Assembly (NCBI RefSeq): GCF_016862975.1
Contig: NZ_BONZ01000013.1
Coordinates: 310,001-374,000, forward strand
Length of the DNA stretch: 64,000 nucleotides
DNA from: Rugosimonospora africana
Lineage (GTDB): Bacteria > Actinomycetota > Actinomycetes > Mycobacteriales > Micromonosporaceae
Direction of reading: 5' to 3'
The notes under the pieces: model-generated
What the model saw: only the letters and a program-made list of their open reading frames with translations
Database searches by the model: none
Told to the model about the DNA's origin: nothing
Shown: positions 60,313 to 64,000 of the stretch, one piece after another
Layout: each line of letters opens with the position of its first letter
Position numbering within the stretch: position 1 is the first letter of the stretch
Made by a program: the position numbers and the translations under genes

Positions 60313-61338
60313 ATGGCGGATGTGACCAGGCGATTGTTCCTTCGGCACCTGCGCTCGGTGCCGACCAGTTGGGTTAGGCACCAGGTAAAGGGGCGGGTCC
60401 GGCACGAGGGCGTCGGGCAGGCGTTCTGGTACCGGCCGCGTAGCGCGGCCCTGTCCGAGGTACCGACGGGGGACCTCGAACTGCCGTTGTTGTTCCATGC
60501 CCGTACCGTCGATTTCTCTGACGTCACCGTGCAGGCCACCGTCACCTACCGGGTGACCGACCCGGCGCTGGCCGCGCAGCGCCTGGACTTCTCCATCGAC
60601 CCGCGCTCGGGCAAGGCCGAAGGCCGGCCGTTGCAGCAGGTCGCCACGCTGCTGTCCGAGATGGCCCAGCAGCCCGCGCTCGACGTGCTGGCCCGGATCC
60701 CACTGGCCGACGCACTGACCGCGGGCATCGCGCCGGTTCGTGAGTCGGTCTCGGCCGCGCTGGCCGAGGCGGCCCGGCTGGCCGACATTGGGGTGAGCGT
60801 GGTCAGCGCACGGGTGGTCGCGATCCGGCCGGAGCCGGAGCTGGAGCGGGCACTGCAGACCCCGACCCGCGAGGCGGTGCAGGTCGACGCGGACAAGGCG
60901 ACGTACGCGCGCCGGGCCCAGGCGGTCGAGCAGGAGCGCGCGATCGCGGAGAACGAGCTGCAGAACAAGATCGAGCTGGCTCGCCGCGAGCAGCAACTGG
61001 TGGAGCAGAACGGCGCGAACTCGCGCCGGCGGGTCGAACTGGCAGCGGCCGCGGAGCTGGTGGCGACGCGGGGGAAGGCCGAGCGTGACGGCATCGCCGC
61101 CACCGCTACCGCTGAGCAGGACCGGTTGCTGACCGAGGCGAAGGCCGCCGGTGTACGGGCGCTGGGGCTCGCCGAGGGCGAGGCGGAGGCGGCGCGGCTG
61201 GCCGCGTACCGCGAGCTGAGTCCCGCCGTGCTGCACGCCCTGGCGCTGCGCGAGCTGGCCGGCCAGCTGCCAAAGATCGGCCAGCTCACGGTGTCTCCGG
61301 ACGTCGTGTCGGACCTGCTGGGCAGGATCGCCCGATGA
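60313..61338 (+). CDS. SPFH/Band 7 domain protein
   Basis: A 341-residue protein without an N-terminal membrane helix. The SPFH (prohibitin-homology) region (about 30-190) includes LPLLFHARTVDFSDVTVQAT, with VTYRVTDPALAAQRLDFS, and a long Ala/Glu/Arg-rich coiled coil follows (about 195-300, VEQERAIAENELQNKIEL, REQQLVEQNGANSRRRVELA). Such proteins oligomerise into rings or scaffolds at membranes. Here membrane attachment is not obvious. The start is ATG at 60313, after GGGAGAGGGG. It is divergent from the NrtR-type regulator and upstream of a NAD-kinase-like gene. Confidence 0.9.
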   Translation: MADVTRRLFLRHLRSVPTSWVRHQVKGRVRHEGVGQAFWYRPRSAALSEVPTGDLELPLLFHARTVDFSDVTVQATVTYRVTDPALAAQRLDFSIDPRSGKAEGRPLQQVATLLSEMAQQPALDVLARIPLADALTAGIAPVRESVSAALAEAARLADIGVSVVSARVVAIRPEPELERALQTPTREAVQVDADKATYARRAQAVEQERAIAENELQNKIELARREQQLVEQNGANSRRRVELAAAAELVATRGKAERDGIAATATAEQDRLLTEAKAAGVRALGLAEGEAEAARLAAYRELSPAVLHALALRELAGQLPKIGQLTVSPDVVSDLLGRIAR

Positions 61339-61339
61339 A

Positions 61340-61445
61340 CGACTGGCCTGGGTCCTGGCGCGGTGCCGGACGCGCCGAGCCAGGATGGTCGACCGACTGG
61401 TCTGGGTCGCGGCGCGGTGCCAGACGCGCCGAGCCAGACCGGTCG
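61340..61445. repeat. Two-unit hairpin repeat between SPFH and NAD-kinase-like genes
   Basis: Unit A (61340-61391) and unit B (61394-61445) are 54 bases apart and mostly identical. Unit B is an imperfect inverted repeat with arms CGACTGGTCTGG and CCAGACCGGTCG. Bases 61394-61443 match the complement of 41646-41695 at 47 of 50 positions. The 54-base period equals 18 codons, and an open frame (61335-61523) reads the units as DWPGSWRGAGRAEP and DWSGSRRGARRAEP, with ATGA/GTGA overlaps at both ends. Confidence 0.85.
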
Positions 61446-61519
61446 ACCCCGGGCCGGTCCGCCCAGGACCACTCGTCGCGGCGAGGGGGCGCGACGGGCG
61501 GGCACGGGGCGGGACAGCC

Positions 61520-62428
61520 GTGAGCACCCTGGCGCCCCGAGTGGTGATCGTGTCCCGGCGCAGCGAACTCGACGAGCTGCTGGCCAGGCACGGCACGCTC
61601 GGCGCGGCCGGATATTTCCTGTCCCAGCGGGGCCGCGACCTGTCCACGGTCGTGGCCCGGCACGAGGCGCTGTCCGCGGCACTCGGTGCGGTCGGCGCCG
61701 CGGTACCCACCGACTGGCGGGTCGGGCAGGTCGACCGCGACGACCTGCCCCGCTTCCTGTTCGCCGGGGAGGACATCGTCATCGCGGTCGGCCAGGACGG
61801 CCTGGTCGCGAACGTCGCCAAGTACCTCGACGGCCAGCCGGTCATCGGCGTGAATTCGGAGCCCGCGCGCAATGCCGGCGTGCTGGTGCGGTTCCGGCCT
61901 GCCGCCATCGGCCCGGTCCTCGCCGCGCTCGCCGACGGGCGGGCGGCGGTGGCCCGGCGCACCATGGTCGCCGCGAGCCTGGACGACGGGCAGGAACTGG
62001 TCGGGCTCAACGAGGTCTACATCGGACACTCATCGCACCAGTCCTCCCGGTACGTGCTGTCCACTCCGGACGGTGAACGGGAACTCCAGTCGTCCTCGGG
62101 CGTGATCGTCGGTACCGGTACCGGAGCGACCGGCTGGTGCGCCTCGATCGGCCGGGAGCGATCCGCCGCCGTACCCGCGCCACGCCCCGACGAGCGGCGC
62201 CTGTGCTGGTACGTGCGGGAAGCCTGGCCGTCGCCTACGACCGGAGTTGGCCGCACGGCCGGCGTCCTGAGCGGCACCGAGACCCTGGAACTGGCCAGCG
62301 AGTCCGAGCGGCTGGTCGCGTTCGCTGACGGCGTCGAGTCCGACCATCTCGTGCTGGCCTGGGGCCAGCGGGTGTCGGTCGGGCTGGCCGACCGGCACCT
62401 GCGGCTGGTCGTGCCGGACGGCCGGTGA
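61520..62428 (+). CDS. Divergent NAD-kinase-like protein
   Basis: A 302-residue protein of the NAD(+)/NADH kinase fold, shifted from consensus. The GGDGT loop reads AVGQDGLVANVAKYL. The second conserved block is LNEVYIGHSSHQSSRY, with the NE pair. The third is GVIVGTGTGATGWCASI, in place of TPTGSTAY. The C-terminal beta domain (GTETLELASESERLVAFADG) is typical. Activity on NAD is therefore not certain; a diacylglycerol- or other nucleotide-kinase role is possible. The start is GTG at 61520, set by homologue length. The gene follows the SPFH gene on the same strand, so an NrtR-type control of both is plausible. Confidence 0.85.
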   Translation: MSTLAPRVVIVSRRSELDELLARHGTLGAAGYFLSQRGRDLSTVVARHEALSAALGAVGAAVPTDWRVGQVDRDDLPRFLFAGEDIVIAVGQDGLVANVAKYLDGQPVIGVNSEPARNAGVLVRFRPAAIGPVLAALADGRAAVARRTMVAASLDDGQELVGLNEVYIGHSSHQSSRYVLSTPDGERELQSSSGVIVGTGTGATGWCASIGRERSAAVPAPRPDERRLCWYVREAWPSPTTGVGRTAGVLSGTETLELASESERLVAFADGVESDHLVLAWGQRVSVGLADRHLRLVVPDGR

Positions 62429-62439
62429 GCCGGGACCGG

Positions 62440-62590
62440 CTGGGGGTGCCGGACACGCCGGTGACCCGGGCCGGTCGGACGCGCGCACGCGCCGGACGCG
62501 CCGCTGAGCCGGGCCGGCCGGGGGTGCCGGACGCGCCGCTGAGTGGCCGGCTGGTCGTGCCGGATGCGCCGGTGAGTGGGCCGCGGTGAC
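62440..62590. repeat. GC-rich degenerate repeat array after the NAD-kinase-like gene
   Basis: Variants of GTGCCGGACGCGCCG followed by GTGAG or CTGAG occur near 62446, 62523 and 62558, with a further copy near 62495. The 16-mer GGTGCCGGACGCGCCG (62523-62538) is also part of unit A at 61362-61377, linking this array to the hairpin repeats upstream. Confidence 0.6.
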
Positions 62591-62604
62591 GGACCGCGCG
62601 GACG

Positions 62605-63822
62605 TCAGTTGTCCGACTGGTATGTGCGCAGCCAGGCGTCGACCGCCTGCTCGTCGGCGAGGTCCACACCCTCGGCGATGAGCCTCGCCGTCGCCCGTAC
62701 CGCTGGCGATTGCCGCTCACCGGTCGCGCACAGCCGCGCGAACTCCGCCCGTACCGCGCCCACCTCGTCGAACGTCGCCTGCAGCGCCACGTCCGGCAGG
62801 CCGAGCCGTCGCCCGGCCCAGAGCACCCACGCGCCCAGCGCGTCCGGCAGCGCGTCGGTGTCCCGGCTGTCCAGCACCGCCCGGCCGTGCACCCAGTCCA
62901 GCAGGAACACCTCGACCGCCCGGGGGCTCCAGCGCAGCGGGTCGCCGCCGCGGGTGTCGGCGAAGTCGATGACCAGGCCGAGGCTGTAGGTGACCGCCTC
63001 GCGCCGTTCACCGGAGGCGCCGGCCAGCCCGGCGATCCGGGCCTCGGGCGAGTTCAGAAACTCCGAGATCAGTCCCTCCCGGTCCACTTCCGGAGCCGGT
63101 GGTGCGTCTGCCGGTACCGGCGCGCCCTCGACCATCGCGAGGCGGGCCCGGGCCATCGCCCAGTTCGAGGTCAGCGACTCGGACTCGGGCAGCTCGTCCA
63201 CCGTGTCGGTGGCGCGCAGGTATCCGATGGAGGCCGCCCGTACCGTGGCCGGGTCGACCTCGGCGAGCCAGGTCATCGCCGCCTCGTCCGTGATGACGCT
63301 CTCCCGGAGCCGGTCGAGCATGGCCGAGGCCGGCGCGGCGATCACCAAGTCCTTGACAAGGCCCAGGTTGTGATCGACGAGGATGACGACCGCGTGCTCG
63401 GGGCCGCCCAGCGGCTCATCCCGGTACGCGTAGGTGATCAGGTAGCTGGTCTGGTCGCCGTACCGGTCGCCGTACGCGTACCCGCCGGTCACCCGTACCG
63501 CGCCGAGCGCGCTCAGCCACACCGGACCACCGGCGCCCCGGTCCGGCTGCCGGTCGGCACCTTCTGTCAGCGCGTCGAGGACCCGCGCCGCCACCCGGGA
63601 CGGCCCGGTATCCGTGCCGGACAGGTACTCCCGCAGCGTGTGCCCGAACGACTCCATCGCCATCGCCCGGTCCGGCAGGCTGCCGGCGTACACGCTGCCC
63701 AGCAGTGTGGAGAACAGCAGTTCGGCGTCGAACGCCGTGCCTACCTTGTCAAGGTCACGAGCGGCACGCAGGACGAGTTCCGGCAGGCCCGGCCCGGGCT
63801 CGGCAGCGGCATTGCTGGGCAT
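62605..63822 (-). CDS. Conserved actinobacterial hypothetical protein
   Basis: A 405-residue soluble protein, largely helical, without signal or membrane segments. Conserved-looking parts are PELVLRAARDLDKVGTAFDA, the strand run SYLITYAYRDEPLG, VVILVDHNLGLVKDLVIAAP, WSPRAVEVFLLDWVHGRAVL and the C-terminal GVDLADEQAVDAWLRTYQSD. I know this pattern only as an unnamed actinobacterial family. It diverges from a TetR gene; the shared 102-base gap carries symmetric GAGT/ACTC sites, so it is a likely target of that regulator. Confidence 0.8.
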   Translation of the reverse strand: MPSNAAAEPGPGLPELVLRAARDLDKVGTAFDAELLFSTLLGSVYAGSLPDRAMAMESFGHTLREYLSGTDTGPSRVAARVLDALTEGADRQPDRGAGGPVWLSALGAVRVTGGYAYGDRYGDQTSYLITYAYRDEPLGGPEHAVVILVDHNLGLVKDLVIAAPASAMLDRLRESVITDEAAMTWLAEVDPATVRAASIGYLRATDTVDELPESESLTSNWAMARARLAMVEGAPVPADAPPAPEVDREGLISEFLNSPEARIAGLAGASGERREAVTYSLGLVIDFADTRGGDPLRWSPRAVEVFLLDWVHGRAVLDSRDTDALPDALGAWVLWAGRRLGLPDVALQATFDEVGAVRAEFARLCATGERQSPAVRATARLIAEGVDLADEQAVDAWLRTYQSDN

Positions 63823-63873
63823 GTTGCCGAGCCTATGCCCGATGGCCCTTTACTTCAGAGTTAACACCCGCTA

Positions 63874-63893
63874 GTTTAAACTCTCGAGTAAAC
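63874..63893. promoter_or_regulatory. Imperfect palindrome, candidate TetR operator
   Basis: GTTTAAACTCTCGAGTAAAC contains ACTC/GAGT and GTTTA/TAAAC arms with two extra bases on one side. It lies between the divergent hypothetical gene and the TetR gene, 31 bases before the latter's start. Autoregulation is inferred. Confidence 0.45.
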
Positions 63894-63924
63894 CTCCTGA
63901 AGTCAGCTGTCGCGAGGAGGCACC

Positions 63925-64000
63925 GTGACCCGGCGCGAGCAGACCATCGCCCGAATCCTCGACGGCGCTGCCGCGGCATTCGCCAAGGCCGGGTTCGCCG
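63925..64000 (+). CDS. TetR-family regulator, N-terminal fragment (cut by window end)
   Basis: Twenty-five codons are present, beginning TRREQTIARILDGAAAAFAK after the GTG start at 63925 and ending in AGFA. Helix 1 of the TetR DNA-binding domain has the usual pattern of a basic start followed by an ILDGAAAAFAKAGF helix. GCGAGGAGG at 63912-63920 is a strong ribosome site. The ligand domain lies beyond the window. Confidence 0.85.
   Translation, partial: MTRREQTIARILDGAAAAFAKAGFA

Noticed and set aside
59646-60330. Plus-strand frames over the Nudix gene
   Set aside because: They are mirrors of the Nudix coding frame, which has an intact Nudix box and winged-helix end.
1-64000. Prophage, insertion sequence, toxin-antitoxin pair or biosynthetic cluster
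   Set aside because: No integrase, transposase, phage structural, PKS/NRPS or toxin motifs were found in any frame.

Overview
The window is high-GC actinobacterial DNA with dense coding, many GTG starts, ATGA/GTGA stop-start overlaps and several leaderless-looking promoters. The gene content points to a filamentous actinomycete, most likely Micromonosporales. Supporting features are an XRE-DUF5753/DUF397 pair, CrgA, a class E sortase, PASTA kinases, an ECF42-type sigma factor with its YCII partner, and DUF6458 proteins. An Actinocatenispora-like genome is a guess from the style of the intergenic repeats. There is no prophage, insertion sequence, CRISPR array or secondary-metabolite cluster.

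Layout. 1-8.4 kb: the 3' end of an acyl-CoA dehydrogenase, an XRE/NB-ARC/TPR regulator, a flavin oxidoreductase, a divergent MarR-YceI pair and a glutamate-cysteine ligase-type enzyme. 8.5-15.8 kb: a PASTA membrane protein, a proline-rich surface protein, an XRE-DUF397 locus, adenosine deaminase, and a two-gene sugar operon (epimerase plus TagA-type glycosyltransferase). 15.9-28.4 kb is the conserved growth and division block: tRNA-Leu, fhaA, fhaB, pstP, rodA, pbpA, pknA, pknB, and then, on the opposite strand, a DUF881 gene, a class E sortase, a small membrane protein and pabA/trpG. crgA closes the block. This order matches Rv0020c-Rv0011c of M. tuberculosis. It combines Ser/Thr phosphorylation signalling with peptidoglycan elongation and septation.

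28.4-39.7 kb: a small DnaA-box cluster, an Rv0338c-like iron-sulfur reductase, two CNNM/CorC-type membrane proteins, and two paralogous NlpC/P60 endopeptidases, the second under a c-di-AMP (ydaO) riboswitch. These are followed by a FUSC protein, dCTP deaminase, a split-barrel flavoprotein gene preceded by a perfect LexA box, and tRNA-Gly. 39.9-46.5 kb: a hydrolase, a WYL regulator whose 3' end lies in a repeat, a GNAT enzyme, an ECF42 sigma/YCII pair, an RlpA-like secreted protein, a SpoIIE-type phosphatase and an unlisted 34-residue gene. 46.7-58.5 kb: a FadE5-like acyl-CoA dehydrogenase that shares an operator with the iron-sulfur reductase 18 kb away, two DUF6458 proteins flanking a SixA phosphatase, hemolysin III, pxpA, an NHL-thioredoxin protein, a QYG-rich membrane protein and a bkdABC-type 2-oxoacid dehydrogenase operon.

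58.8-64 kb: a Ser/Pro-rich secreted protein, then the most intriguing locus. A Nudix-winged-helix regulator (NrtR type) diverges from an SPFH protein and a divergent NAD-kinase-like protein across a perfect inverted repeat. A two-unit hairpin repeat sits between the SPFH and kinase genes, and a near-identical copy (47 of 50 bases) forms the 3' end of the WYL gene. The window closes with a conserved hypothetical gene and the first 25 codons of a TetR regulator.
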